Shown here: positions 17,640 to 27,300 of the stretch, piece by piece
Layout of the letters: each line of letters opens with the position of its first letter
Numbering within the stretch: position 1 is the first letter of the stretch
NCBI RefSeq assembly: GCF_024586915.1
Contig: NZ_JANBVS010000003.1
Location: 372,001 to 436,000 of the forward strand
Source of the DNA: Bradyrhizobium sp. SRS-191
Lineage (GTDB): Bacteria > Pseudomonadota > Alphaproteobacteria > Rhizobiales > Xanthobacteraceae
DNA: 64,000 bases
Direction of reading: 5' to 3'
Made by a program: the position numbers and the translations under genes
The notes under the pieces: model-generated
Told to the model about the DNA's origin: nothing
Databases searched by the model: none
What the model saw: the letters and a program-made list of their open reading frames with translations, nothing else

Positions 17640-18059
17640 TCACGTCGCAATCACGCCGTCGCGCTTGATCGGCTGCGGACGGCCATCGTCATCGATCGAG
17701 ACGTAGGTGAAATTGCCGTCGGTGACGAGGATCGGCTGCTCCTCCCTCCGGCGCAGCACCCAGGCTTCGAGACGCACCGTCATCGAGGTGCGTCCGATGC
17801 GCACGAGATGCGCATAGACCGAGACGAGATCGCCGACATAGACCGCCTTGCGGAAGTTCATCGCTTCGATCGCCACCGTCACGGTGCGCGACTTCGCGAC
17901 CTTGGCCGCGAACACCCCGCCGCCGACGTCCATCTGGCTGAGCAGCCAGCCGCCGAAGATGTCGCCATTGGCATTGGTGTCGGCGGGCATCGCCAAGGTG
18001 CGGATGCAGAGATCACCGCGCGGCTCGGTCGGCGGGGCTGATGCGGCAGATTCGGTCAC
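17640..18059 (-). CDS. Acyl-CoA thioesterase, hotdog fold (YciA-like)
   Basis: 139 residues. The hotdog core has the family's NANGDIFGGWLLSQMDVGGG helix (about 28-48), in which the Asn and Asp in the NGDIFGGW segment are catalytic or binding residues in YciA/BACH-type enzymes. TVAIEAMNFRKAVYVGDLVSVYAHLVRIGRTSM follows. It would hydrolyse acyl-CoA to free acid and CoA in the cytoplasm. It runs leftward after the flavin-reductase-like gene (stop 18100), 40 bases downstream, so the two may be co-transcribed. Specific substrate unknown. Confidence 0.9.
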   Translation of the reverse strand: MTESAASAPPTEPRGDLCIRTLAMPADTNANGDIFGGWLLSQMDVGGGVFAAKVAKSRTVTVAIEAMNFRKAVYVGDLVSVYAHLVRIGRTSMTVRLEAWVLRRREEQPILVTDGNFTYVSIDDDGRPQPIKRDGVIAT

Positions 18060-18099
18060 GTCAGTCGGTCTCCAGTTAGCGACACCCGGCTGGAAGCGA

Positions 18100-18723
18100 T
18101 CAGTCCGGCCTGATCATCTCGAACATGTCTTCCGCCTTGATCTCGAAATAGTCGCCGCGGCGGCCGGCGCGCACGATCGGATGCGCCAGCGCGGTCTGGT
18201 AGACGCCGTCCTTGATCAGCGTCTTGTCGATATGCACGGCGACGACCTCGCCGAGCGTCAGCCAGGCCTGGGCTTTCTTGCCGTCGGCGCCCTGCAGCTG
18301 GATGATCTGCGTCACCTTGCACTCGAACGCCACGGGGCTTTCGCCGACGCGCGGCACGTTGACGAACTTGCACGGCACCGGCGTGACGCCGGCGAGCGCG
18401 AACTCGTCAACCTCGCGCGCGACATGCGCGGCCGAGGCGTTCATGTGTTTGGCCAGGTCCCGCGTCACCAGATTCCAGACGAACTCGCCGGTGTCCTGGA
18501 TGTTGGCGACCGAGTCCTTCCACTGCGTCGAGGAGAAGCCGATGATCGGCGGCGTGTAGTTGAAGGCATTAAAAAAACTGTACGGTGCAAGGTTGGCGTT
18601 ACCCTTGCCATCGCGGGACGAGATCCAGCCGATCGGCCGCGGCGCGATGATGGCGTTGAAGGGATCGTGCTTGAGGCCGTGACCGTTCTTCGGTTCGTAA
18701 AAATGCAAGTCGCGTTCAGTCAC
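18100..18723 (-). CDS. Flavin-reductase-like (FMN-binding split-barrel) protein
   Basis: 207 residues from the GTG at 18723, preceded by AGGAG; an ATG at 18771 lies inside a repeat and is less likely. The flavin-reductase-like split-barrel fold shows at FNAIIAPRPIGWISSRDGKGNANLAPYSFFNAFNYTPPIIGFSS, with N, A, P and the S/T-rich flavin-phosphate region, and later VECKVTQIIQLQG-type strand (FECKVTQIIQLQG). It binds FMN or FAD and may reduce flavin or protect it; substrate unknown. Upstream lies a palindromic repeat. Confidence 0.82.
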   Translation of the reverse strand: MTERDLHFYEPKNGHGLKHDPFNAIIAPRPIGWISSRDGKGNANLAPYSFFNAFNYTPPIIGFSSTQWKDSVANIQDTGEFVWNLVTRDLAKHMNASAAHVAREVDEFALAGVTPVPCKFVNVPRVGESPVAFECKVTQIIQLQGADGKKAQAWLTLGEVVAVHIDKTLIKDGVYQTALAHPIVRAGRRGDYFEIKAEDMFEMIRPD

Positions 18724-18744
18724 GCCGTCGTCTCCTGGGCTGCC

Positions 18745-18855
18745 GTCATTCCGGGGCGCCTCGCGCGACAAAATGGCGAAGCCATTTTGCTCGGAAGAGG
18801 CGAGCCCGGAATCTCGAGATTCCAGGCTCGATGCTTTGCATCGCCCCGGAATGAC
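18745..18855. repeat. Palindromic intergenic repeat, family A copy 1
   Basis: Outer arms GTCATTCCGGGGCG (18745-18758) and CGCCCCGGAATGAC (18842-18855) are perfect inverse complements. Inside are smaller hairpins such as CAAAATGGC/GCCATTTTG. A second copy with the same arms lies at 24169-24285. The family is common in Bradyrhizobium and Rhodopseudomonas intergenic DNA. Confidence 0.85.
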
Positions 18856-18861
18856 TGCAAC

Positions 18862-19473
18862 CTAGACCGCAGCGCCCCGCGAACCAAGCCCCGCCAGGAC
18901 GAAATCGATCATCTCGTCCACGGTCGGGCCGGGCTTGGTCGCGCATTGCGCGATCATCTGCGGATGGAAGAAGCGCATCATCGCCGTCGTTGCACATTTC
19001 GTCGCCAGCTCGACGTCTCTGACGGCGAATTCGCCCGCTGCGGCGCCCTGCCCAATCACCCGACCGATGATCTGGGTGACCAGCAGCATGTGCGCCTCGC
19101 AGACCTCCCAGCTCTCCTCCATCGCGACAGCGACCATCTCGTGCAGCTTGTTGTCGCCGACATAGCGCTCGGTGTTCATGCGATGGATGGTGCCGAGCAG
19201 CTCGCGCAGCCGCGGCACCGCGGGGCCAGCGCGCTCCGCGATCGCGATCGCGGCCGCTTCGACCTGGCCCATCAAGGTCCGCGCGACACCCTGGTGAATC
19301 GCCTTCTTCGAATCGAAGAAGCGATAGACGTTCGCCGGGCTCATGCGGAGCTCCTTGGCGATGTCGGCGACGGTGGTCTTCTGGTAGCCGATCTGTCGAA
19401 ACAGGCGCTCGGCAACGACGAGGATGCGCTCGCTTGTGTCGGGTTCGATGTGTTCGGAAACCAGCGTCATCAT
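18862..19473 (-). CDS. TetR-family regulator, likely repressor of the RND efflux operon
   Basis: 203 residues from the double ATG at 19473/19470; an upstream extension to 19611 would overlap the pump gene and is unlikely. N-terminal TetR helix-turn-helix (about 13-60: SERILVVAERLFRQIGYQKTTVADIAKELRMSPANVYRFFDSKKAIHQGV). The C-terminal domain (about 70-200) binds ligand. It begins 19 bases after the RND pump stop, so it is the last gene of that operon. A perfect inverted repeat at 24041-24070 upstream of the adaptor gene is the likely operator. Confidence 0.9.
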   Translation of the reverse strand: MMTLVSEHIEPDTSERILVVAERLFRQIGYQKTTVADIAKELRMSPANVYRFFDSKKAIHQGVARTLMGQVEAAAIAIAERAGPAVPRLRELLGTIHRMNTERYVGDNKLHEMVAVAMEESWEVCEAHMLLVTQIIGRVIGQGAAAGEFAVRDVELATKCATTAMMRFFHPQMIAQCATKPGPTVDEMIDFVLAGLGSRGAAV

Positions 19474-19492
19474 GCCTGCGATCTGTTGATCC

Positions 19493-22400
19493 CTACTCAG
19501 CCGCCTCGGCCAGAGGCAGCGCGGGGGCCGGGCCGTCAACGTGCTGCGTTGCGGAATGATCCTGCACGGCAGCCCCGCGCTCATCGAGGCTCTTGCGGAA
19601 CCATAGGGCATACAATCCAGGCAAGTACAGCAGCGTCAGGAAGGTTGCAACGAACAAACCGCCCATGATGGTGATCGCCATCGGCCCCCAGAAGGCCGAG
19701 CGCGACAGAGGGATCATGGCCAGAATCGCCGCCAGCGCGGTGAGCACCACCGGGCGGGCGCGGCGCACCGTGGCCTCGATGATCGCCTCGCGGCGGGTCA
19801 GGCCCGAGGCGACATCGTGCTCGATCTGGTCGACGAGGATCACGGTGTTGCGCATGATCATGCCGGCGAGCGCGATCAGCCCGAGCAGCGCGACGAAGCC
19901 GAACGGCGCGTTGGCCACGTTCAGCCCGAGCGAGGCGCCGACGATGCCGAGCGGCGCGGTCAGGAACACCAGCAGCAGGCGCGAGAAGCTCTGCAGCTGG
20001 ATCATCAGCAAGGTCAGCATCACGATCGCCATCAGCGGAAACAGCGCGGCCAGCGACGCATTGCCCTTGGCGGATTCCTCGATCGCGCCGCCCATCTCGA
20101 TGCGGTAGGCGGGATCGAGCTTGCCCCTGATCTCGGCGAGCTTCGGCCAGATCTGGTTGGTCACGTCGGGCGCCTGCACGCCGTCGGCGACGTCGGCGCG
20201 CACGGTGATCGCCATGTCGCGGTTGCGCCGCCACAGGATCGGCTCCTCATGGGAGTATTCGATTCTGGCGATCTGCTGCAGCGGCACCGCGACGCCGTTG
20301 CGCGAGGTGATGGTGAGGTCGCCGACGCCTGCGAGATCGAGCCGCTCGGACGGCACGGCGCGGGCGATGACGCCGACCTTCTCGATGCCGTCGCGGATCG
20401 TCGTCACCTGCACGCCGGAGATCAGCATCGCCAGCGATTGCGATACGTCCTGCGGGGTCAGGCCGAGCGCGCGGGCGCGGTCCTGGTCGACGACGAGCTT
20501 GAGATACGGCGACTGCTCGTTCCAGTCGAGCTGCGGATCGCGCGTGTTCGGATTCTGCCGGACCACGTCCCGCACCTGGCGAGCGATGTCACGCACCACG
20601 GCGGTGTCAGGACCGATCACGCGGAACTGCACGGGGAAGCCGACCGGCGGACCGAAATTGAAACGGTCGACGCGCACGCGCGCCTCGTTGATCTGGCCAT
20701 CGGCGGCCGCCGCCTCGATCCGCGCCTTGATGCGCTCGCGGGCGGCGACGTCCTTGGCGACGATGACGATCTCGGCGAATGCCTCGTTCGGCAGCTGCGG
20801 CGACAGGCCGAGCCAGAACCGCGGCGAGCCCTGGCCGACATAGGAGGTGAAGGTCTCGATGTCCTTGTCGCCCTTCAGCAGGCCCTCGGCCTTGCGCGCC
20901 GCCTTTTCGGTGACGTTGAACGCGGTGCCTTCCGGCAGCCGCAGCTGCAGGAACAGCTCGGGCCGCTCCGACAGCGGGAAGAACTGCTGCTGCACGTGGC
21001 CGAAGGCTATGATCGAGGCCGCGAACACGCCGACGGTCGCCGCGACGGTGGTGATGCGATGATCGACGCACCAGCGCACGATCCGGCGCAGGCCGCGATA
21101 CATCTTGGTATCGTAGATCGCGTGCTCGTCATGGCCGTGATGCGCCTTCATGTCCGGCAGCAGCTTGACGCCGATATAGGGCGTGAAGATCACCGCGACG
21201 AACCATGACGCGACCAGCGCGATGGCGACGATCCAGAAGATGCTGCCGGCATATTCACCCGTCGCGGAGTTGGCGAAGCCGATCGGCAGGAAGCCGGCGG
21301 CCGTGACCAGCGTGCCGGTCAGCATCGGAAACGCGGTGGATTCCCAGGCATAGGACGCGGCGCGGACGCGGTCCCAGCCCTGCTCCATCTTCACCACCAT
21401 CATCTCGACCGCGATGATCGCGTCGTCCACGAGCAGGCCGAGCGCGATGATCAGCGCGCCGAGAGAAATGCGGTGCAGGTCGAGGCCCATCGCGTTCATC
21501 ACGACGAAGACGATGGCGAGCACCAGCGGCACCGACAGCGCCACCACGATGCCGGTGCGCCAGCCCAGCGCCAGGAACGACACGAACAGCACGATCACCA
21601 GCGCCTCGACGAATGAGTGCACGAACTCGCTGACCGCGGTCTCGACCACCTTGGGCTGGTCGGCGATCTGCGTCAGCTCGATGCCCTGCGGCACCGCCTT
21701 CATGAAATCGTCGGAGGCGGCGTGGACGTCCTTGCCGAGCTCCAGGATGTTGGCGCCCTTGGCGGTGACGACGCCGATGCCGAGCGCCGGCTTGCCCTCC
21801 TGATGCACCGTGAAGGTCGGCGGATCGACGAAGCCATGCGTCACGGTGGCGATGTCGCCGAGCCGGAACACGCGGCCATTGCTCTCGACCGGCGTCTCGG
21901 CCACCGCCTTGGCGCCGTCGAGCGCACCGGTGACGCGCAGCGGCACGCGCTGCGACGAGGTCTCCACCGTTCCGGCAGGCGTGATGTTGTTCTGCTTGGC
22001 GAGCGAATCGAACAGCGCCTGCGCGGTGATGCCGAGCGTCGCCAGCTTGGCGTGGCTGAACTCGACATAGATGCGCTCGTCCTGGGTGCCGTAGAGATTG
22101 ACCTTGGTGACGCCGTTGACCTTGAGCAGCCGCTGGCGCAGGCCCTCGGCGACCTTCTTCAGCTGCGCATAGTCGGCGCCGTCGCCGGTCATCATGAACA
22201 GGATGGAGTCGACGTCGGAGAACTCGTCATTGACGAACGGCCCGAGCACGCCGGAGGGCAGCGAGGTCTGCGCATCCGCGAGCTTCTTGCGGACCAGGTA
22301 GAACAGATACGGCACCTCCTTCGGCGGCGTCGAGTCGCGGAAGGTGATCTGCATCGCGCTGAAGGCCGGCTTGGAATAGGTCTGCACCTTCTCGAAATAA

Positions 22401-22633
22401 GGCAGCTCCTGCAGCTTCTTCTCGATCGGGTCGGCGACCTGGCTCTGCATTTCCTGGGCGTTGGCGCCCGGCCACATCACCGAGATGTTGACGACCTTGA
22501 CCGTGAAGGACGGATCCTCGGCGCGCCCCAGCCGCTGATACGAAAGAAAGCCGAACAGGCCGAGCGCGACGATCAGGAACAGCACCAGCGGCGGATGACT
22601 GACCGCCCAGGCCGACAGATTGAACCGCTTCAT
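19493..22633 (-). CDS. RND-family efflux pump, inner-membrane transporter
   Basis: 1046 residues, the usual RND size. MKRFNLSAWAVSHPPLVLFLIVALGLFGFLSYQRLGRAEDP is the N-terminal signature of one AcrB-like subgroup (HAE-1 relative). Helix 4 holds the proton-relay pair in GLLVDDAIIAVEMMVVKMEQG (about residues 405-425). Two large periplasmic loops follow helices 1 and 7. It would export drugs or other toxic compounds with the adaptor encoded upstream and an outer-membrane channel encoded elsewhere. The adaptor gene ends at 22900, 266 bases upstream, with a palindromic repeat between. Confidence 0.94.
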   Translation of the reverse strand: MKRFNLSAWAVSHPPLVLFLIVALGLFGFLSYQRLGRAEDPSFTVKVVNISVMWPGANAQEMQSQVADPIEKKLQELPYFEKVQTYSKPAFSAMQITFRDSTPPKEVPYLFYLVRKKLADAQTSLPSGVLGPFVNDEFSDVDSILFMMTGDGADYAQLKKVAEGLRQRLLKVNGVTKVNLYGTQDERIYVEFSHAKLATLGITAQALFDSLAKQNNITPAGTVETSSQRVPLRVTGALDGAKAVAETPVESNGRVFRLGDIATVTHGFVDPPTFTVHQEGKPALGIGVVTAKGANILELGKDVHAASDDFMKAVPQGIELTQIADQPKVVETAVSEFVHSFVEALVIVLFVSFLALGWRTGIVVALSVPLVLAIVFVVMNAMGLDLHRISLGALIIALGLLVDDAIIAVEMMVVKMEQGWDRVRAASYAWESTAFPMLTGTLVTAAGFLPIGFANSATGEYAGSIFWIVAIALVASWFVAVIFTPYIGVKLLPDMKAHHGHDEHAIYDTKMYRGLRRIVRWCVDHRITTVAATVGVFAASIIAFGHVQQQFFPLSERPELFLQLRLPEGTAFNVTEKAARKAEGLLKGDKDIETFTSYVGQGSPRFWLGLSPQLPNEAFAEIVIVAKDVAARERIKARIEAAAADGQINEARVRVDRFNFGPPVGFPVQFRVIGPDTAVVRDIARQVRDVVRQNPNTRDPQLDWNEQSPYLKLVVDQDRARALGLTPQDVSQSLAMLISGVQVTTIRDGIEKVGVIARAVPSERLDLAGVGDLTITSRNGVAVPLQQIARIEYSHEEPILWRRNRDMAITVRADVADGVQAPDVTNQIWPKLAEIRGKLDPAYRIEMGGAIEESAKGNASLAALFPLMAIVMLTLLMIQLQSFSRLLLVFLTAPLGIVGASLGLNVANAPFGFVALLGLIALAGMIMRNTVILVDQIEHDVASGLTRREAIIEATVRRARPVVLTALAAILAMIPLSRSAFWGPMAITIMGGLFVATFLTLLYLPGLYALWFRKSLDERGAAVQDHSATQHVDGPAPALPLAEAAE

Positions 22634-22676
22634 GGCATGCTCCCCGATGAGGACCTAGTCGCTATAAGCTCTGTGA

Positions 22677-22887
22677 CCTCACCCTTCGAAACGGCGCTTC
22701 GCGCCTCCGCGAGGAAGAGGGTCTCTTTTCTCACCGTGAGCACGCTGCTCATGGTCGATATTCAGCCCCGGCTTCGGAGCTCCTCCTCATGGTGAGGAGC
22801 GCCGCAAGGCGCGTCTCGAACCATGAGGCCACGCTCCGGGCCTCGCCCTTCGAGACGCCCGCCTTCGGCGGGCTCCTCAGGGTGAGG
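22677..22887. repeat. Palindromic repeat element between efflux adaptor and pump genes
   Basis: Outer arms CCTCACCC (from 22677) and GGGTGAGG (ends 22887) pair. A central hairpin has CCTCATGGT (22785-22793) with ACCATGAGG (22820-22828), and another is CGCCCGC/GCGGGC near 22856-22873. This is a composite intergenic repeat inside an apparent operon. Confidence 0.6.
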
Positions 22888-22899
22888 GTCGAAAGTCCG

Positions 22900-24006
22900 T
22901 CAGAACGTCAGTGCCGAAACCACGCGCACCTTTTGCGCGGGGTCGATCTTCTGCACGCCGAGCGCGACGACCTTCTCGCCTTCGTCGACGCCTGAGGTGA
23001 TCAGCACGTCCTTGCTCTCATAGGCCTTCACCTTGACCGGCTTCAGCGTCACCTCGCCCTTGTCGTTGACGACGTAGAGCGAGGGATCGCGGCCGTCGCT
23101 GAACAGCGCCGACAGCGGCAGCCGCGCGACGCGCGTCGTGGCGGGATCGAACAAAGTGAGCGTCGCGGTCATGCCGAGCGAGACGCTGTCCTTGGCGTCG
23201 GGCAAGGAGAACTTTGCGAGATAGGTGCGGGTGGCGGGATCGGCGGCGGGCGCGATCTCGCGCAGCCGCGCCGTGTAGGTCTTGCCGCTCTCCGACCACA
23301 GCGACACGGTCGCCACGCCGTTCTTGGCGCGATCGAGCAGGGTCTCGGGGATCGCGACCACGGCCTCCTTCTCGGCAAAGCGCGCGACGCGGATGGCGGC
23401 CTGGCCGGCGGCCACGACCACGCCCGGCTCGATCATCGAGGCGGTGACGACGCCGCGCGCATCCGACGCCAAGGTCGCGTAGGACAGCGAATTGCGCGTC
23501 AGCTCGACCGAGCGCTCGGCGCGATTGAGCCGTGCGCGGGCCTCGTCGGCGGAGGCCTTGGCTTGGTCCATCTGCGCATCCGTGGTCCAGCCCTTGGCGC
23601 GCAATTCCTTCGCCCTGACCTCGGCGGCGGAGGCCTGCGCCAGCACGCCGGTGGCGGCGCGGAATTCGGCATCGGCCTGCTCGGCCTGCAGCTTCAGATC
23701 GACCTCGTCGAGCGTGGCGAGCGGCTGGCCCATCTCGACGGTCTGGCCGACCTCGACGAGGCGCTTGGCCACCTTGCCGGCGACGCGGAAGCCGATGTCG
23801 GCCTCGATCCGCGGGCGGATGGTGCCGACGAAGCTGCGCTCCGGCGTTTCGGCCTCGTAATGGACGGCGGCGACCAGAACCGGCCGGATCGGCTCGGCCT
23901 TCTGGGCGATGGTTTCATTGCACCCGGCCAGGGCGACCGCGGTCGCCGCCAGCGCAACGCCACCCAACAGCCTGGAAAAGCTGGAAAAAACCTGCTGCAC
24001 GAGCAT
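22900..24006 (-). CDS. RND efflux periplasmic adaptor lipoprotein (AcrA/MFP family)
   Basis: 368 residues. Signal peptide ends in a lipobox, VALAGCNE (Cys at about residue 29), so it is likely a lipoprotein anchored to the inner membrane. Barrel-sandwich, alpha-hairpin (about 95-165) and beta-barrel domains follow: DIGFRVAGKVAKRLVEVGQTVEMGQPLATLDEVDL is the lipoyl-like half-motif of membrane fusion proteins. It links the pump to an outer-membrane channel. The gene opens the leftward efflux operon. The operator-like repeat (24041-24070) is 35-64 bases upstream of its start. Confidence 0.93.
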   Translation of the reverse strand: MLVQQVFSSFSRLLGGVALAATAVALAGCNETIAQKAEPIRPVLVAAVHYEAETPERSFVGTIRPRIEADIGFRVAGKVAKRLVEVGQTVEMGQPLATLDEVDLKLQAEQADAEFRAATGVLAQASAAEVRAKELRAKGWTTDAQMDQAKASADEARARLNRAERSVELTRNSLSYATLASDARGVVTASMIEPGVVVAAGQAAIRVARFAEKEAVVAIPETLLDRAKNGVATVSLWSESGKTYTARLREIAPAADPATRTYLAKFSLPDAKDSVSLGMTATLTLFDPATTRVARLPLSALFSDGRDPSLYVVNDKGEVTLKPVKVKAYESKDVLITSGVDEGEKVVALGVQKIDPAQKVRVVSALTF

Positions 24007-24040
24007 CGGACACCCCTTCGCTGCTGTTGCGAAGGAGTGT

Positions 24041-24070
24041 CGATTATTGAGTGATGATTGTCAATAATCG
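24041..24070. promoter_or_regulatory. Perfect inverted repeat upstream of efflux operon, likely TetR operator
   Basis: CGATTATTGA (24041-24050) and TCAATAATCG (24061-24070) are exact inverse complements with a 10-base spacer GTGATGATTG. This size and symmetry fit a TetR-family operator. It is 35-64 bases upstream of the adaptor start at 24006, in position to overlap a promoter. Confidence 0.65.
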
Positions 24071-24168
24071 TCAGTGATCATGACTTCGTGAGCGTTAAGA
24101 CAAGTTGCCGCAGGTGCGCAGTGGAGTGGCGGCCTCGTTCGGAGGGAGACGACGCTCGCTCAGCAACA

Positions 24169-24285
24169 GTCATTCCGGGGCGACCGCGCCAGCGGTCGAA
24201 CCCGGAATCTGGAGCTTGGTTTGCACCGTCATCACTCATCTCGAGATTCCGGGTTTGGTCGCTTTCGCGACCGCCCCGGAATGAC
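24169..24285. repeat. Palindromic intergenic repeat, family A copy 2
   Basis: Outer arms GTCATTCCGGGG (24169-24180) and its inverse ending CCCCGGAATGAC (24285) match copy 1 at 18745-18855. Inner sequence differs but keeps inverted segments such as GACCGC/GCGGTC. With the operator above it explains most of the gene-free stretch 24007-24343. Confidence 0.85.
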
Positions 24286-24343
24286 GGCGGGAGGATGCTA
24301 ACGACTTTGCCAACGAACCGATGGCCGCAGCACATCGCTCACC

Positions 24344-27300
24344 TCACCACGCGTATCGCAGCATGCCCTTGCCCAGATACGACCTCGAGACGTTGGAGAA
24401 CTCGCCGTCGAAGGTTAGCGTCGTCGACCAGCCGTTCAGCCAGCCCATCTCGGCCGAGGCCGTGATCAAGCCCGCATCCTTCGCCCCCGCCGCGCCGTTG
24501 ACGACGAAGCTGGCGCCGGGCAGCGCCTGGAAGGTCGCGGCTGCGGTGCGGCTCGGGTTGAAGTCGTGGGCCCAGGCAGCGCGGCCGCGCAAGGTCAGCA
24601 CGCCATCGACAACCGCGAAGGATTTGTCGCTGCGCAGGCCGAGCTCGCTGCGCGTATCGGTCACGCTCTGGCTTGCGTAGTTCAGCGCGAAGGTGCCGCT
24701 GCCTGACAGCACCTGCTCGGCATAAGCCGGCAGATCGATCCGCGTCAGCTGCACGGCGGTGTACGGCGTCATGCCGAGGCCGCCGAACCATGGCGTGGCG
24801 ACACGGTAGCCGGCCTCGAGCCGCCCCGACCAGGTGTTGGTGTTGAACTGCGCGCGCAGCCGGTCGACGCCTGACACGGCGACGATGCGATCGCTGGTCA
24901 CGTGCTGCCAGCCGTAAGCCAGCGCCGCCGACAGATACGCCGGGCCGATCGCATGGCGCACGAAGGCACCGGCCTGGAACAGGTCTGAGCGGCCGCTGCC
25001 GAGCGTGCCGACATTGAAGTTCGTGCCGCCGCCCGCGAGCGCGAAGCCCGCGATCGTGTGGGGCCCGATCAGATAGTCGAGGCCGACCGCCGTGCCGTAG
25101 ATGCGGCTCGAGCTGTTGCTCGATCCCGCCGCGGCATTTCCGTCGGTGGATTGGCCGCCGCCGAAGCCCGAGGCCCACACCGCCCAGCGCTGCGCGAAGC
25201 TCGCGGGCCGCGCCTTGTCGAGCGATGCCATCGCATCGCGCGCATCGCCCTTGCGCGCCGGCGGATCGGATGCGTAGCCGAGCGCACCGCCGCCCGGCGA
25301 TCCGCCGCGGCCGGCCGCCGTCGGGTCCATCAGCATGCCGGCGAACTGCCCCATCGCGTCGACCGAGGTCGATTGCGGGCTCGTGCCCTGCTCGCCGGAC
25401 AATTGCGTCAGACCGGCCGCCGTCAGCCCGCCGAAGGCGCGCGGAATGCGTCCCTCCTTGTTGAAGTAGTTGATGATGGTGTTGCCGACGCCCTGCTGGT
25501 TGGCGCTGAAGCCGGAGCCGGACGGCGGCGCGAAGGCGAGCGCGAGATCGAGATAGGCGTGGGTGGCGTCATAGCTCAGCGACGTCGCAAAGCTCGCCGG
25601 CAGGCTCGTGGTCACCACGCCGGACGCGAACGTGCCGGAGAGTCCGCCAGTCGCGGTGAGGATGGTGTAGCGCTTCTCGATGTAGCTGCCGGCCGCGAAC
25701 GACGCCGAGACCGTCGCGCCTTCGAGCGTGGCGGTGCCCGCCACGGTCGCGAAGGATGAAGTGGTGGGATCGACCTGGACTATATACAGCGCGCCGGACT
25801 GGAAGGCGAGATTGCCGGACACGGTCATCGACGAGCCGACGCTACCGCTGCCAGGCGTGAAGGTCCCGCCGGAGGCGACCAGCAGATGGCCGACCGTGCC
25901 GGTGCCGCTCAGCGTGCCGCCCGCATTGATCGTCGTGAGACTCGACGCTGCGATCGAACCATCCACCTGCAAGATGCCGCCATTGATGGTCGTCGTGCCG
26001 GTGTAGTTGTTCACGCCCGACAGCACGACACGGCCACTGCCGCTCTTCACCGCGCTGCCGGTCCCGGACAGTGAGGCGCTGACCGTCCCGCTCTGCAACG
26101 CGAAGCTGCCGCTCGACGCGAGCGCGCCATTGGCAATCGTGCCGCCATTCAGGCTGACGCCGCCATTTTGCGTCTGCACCGTGCCGCCGAGATCGAGCAG
26201 GCCACCCCACATCGCAAGTGTACCGCCGGCGGCGCCGAGCGTGCCGCTGCCGCCGAGTTGCAGCGTTCCGGCGGTGATCGTCGTGCCGCCCGTGTAGTTG
26301 CTGGCGCCGGATAGCGTCACGGTGCCGGTGCCGGTCTTGCTGACGCCGCCCGTTCCCGCAAGCGCCGCACTCACCGTCCCGCTCTGCAGATCGAAGCTCG
26401 CGTTCGAGGACAGCGTGCCGTTGGCGATCGTGCCGCCGCTCAGGCTCACCCCGCCATTCTGCGTCTGGCTGGTGCCGCCGAGATCCAGGGTGCCGCCCCA
26501 CATCATGAGCGTATTGCTGATGGCGCCGAGTGTCCCGCTGCCGCTGAGTTCAAGCGTGCCGGCGGAGATCGTGGTGCCACCCGTATAGCTGTTCGCACCC
26601 GACAGCGTCACGGTGCCGCTGCCGGTCTTGCTGACGCCGCCCGTTCCCGCCAGCGACGCACTGACCGCGCCGCTCTGCAGGTCGAAGCTCGCGTTCGAGG
26701 ACAGCGTGCCGTTGGCGATCGTGCCGCCGGTCAGGCTCACGCCGCCATTCTGCGTCTGCGTCGTCCCGCCGAGATCGAGTGTTCCGCCTGAGACCTCCAG
26801 CGTATTGCTGGTCGCCCCCAAGGTCGCGCTGCCGTTGAGCTGCAGCCAGCCGGCGGACACGGTGGTGCCGCCGGTGTAGCTGTTGGCTCCGGACAGCATG
26901 ACGAAGCCGGAGCCGGTCTTGCTGACGCGGCCCTGGCCCGCAAGCGCTGCGTTGACCGTGCCGCTCTGCAGGGCGAAGGTCGCGCTCGATGACAGCGTGC
27001 CGCTGGCGATCGTGCCTCCGGTCAGCGTCACGCCGCCATTCTGCGTCTGCGCCGTGCCGCCGAGATCGAGCGTGCCGGCGGAGACAGCGAGTGAGTTGGA
27101 GATCGCGCCCAGCGTGCTGCTGCCGCCGAGTTGCAGCGTGCCGCCCGCGACGGTGGTGCCGCCGGTGTAGCTGTTGGGACCGGTCAGGATCACCGTGCCG
27201 GTGCCGTTCTTGTAGACATCGCCGCTGCCGGCCAGCGCAGCGGCCACCACGCCGCTTTGCAGAAGGAACGTTCCGCTCGACGACAGGGTCCCGTTTTGGA

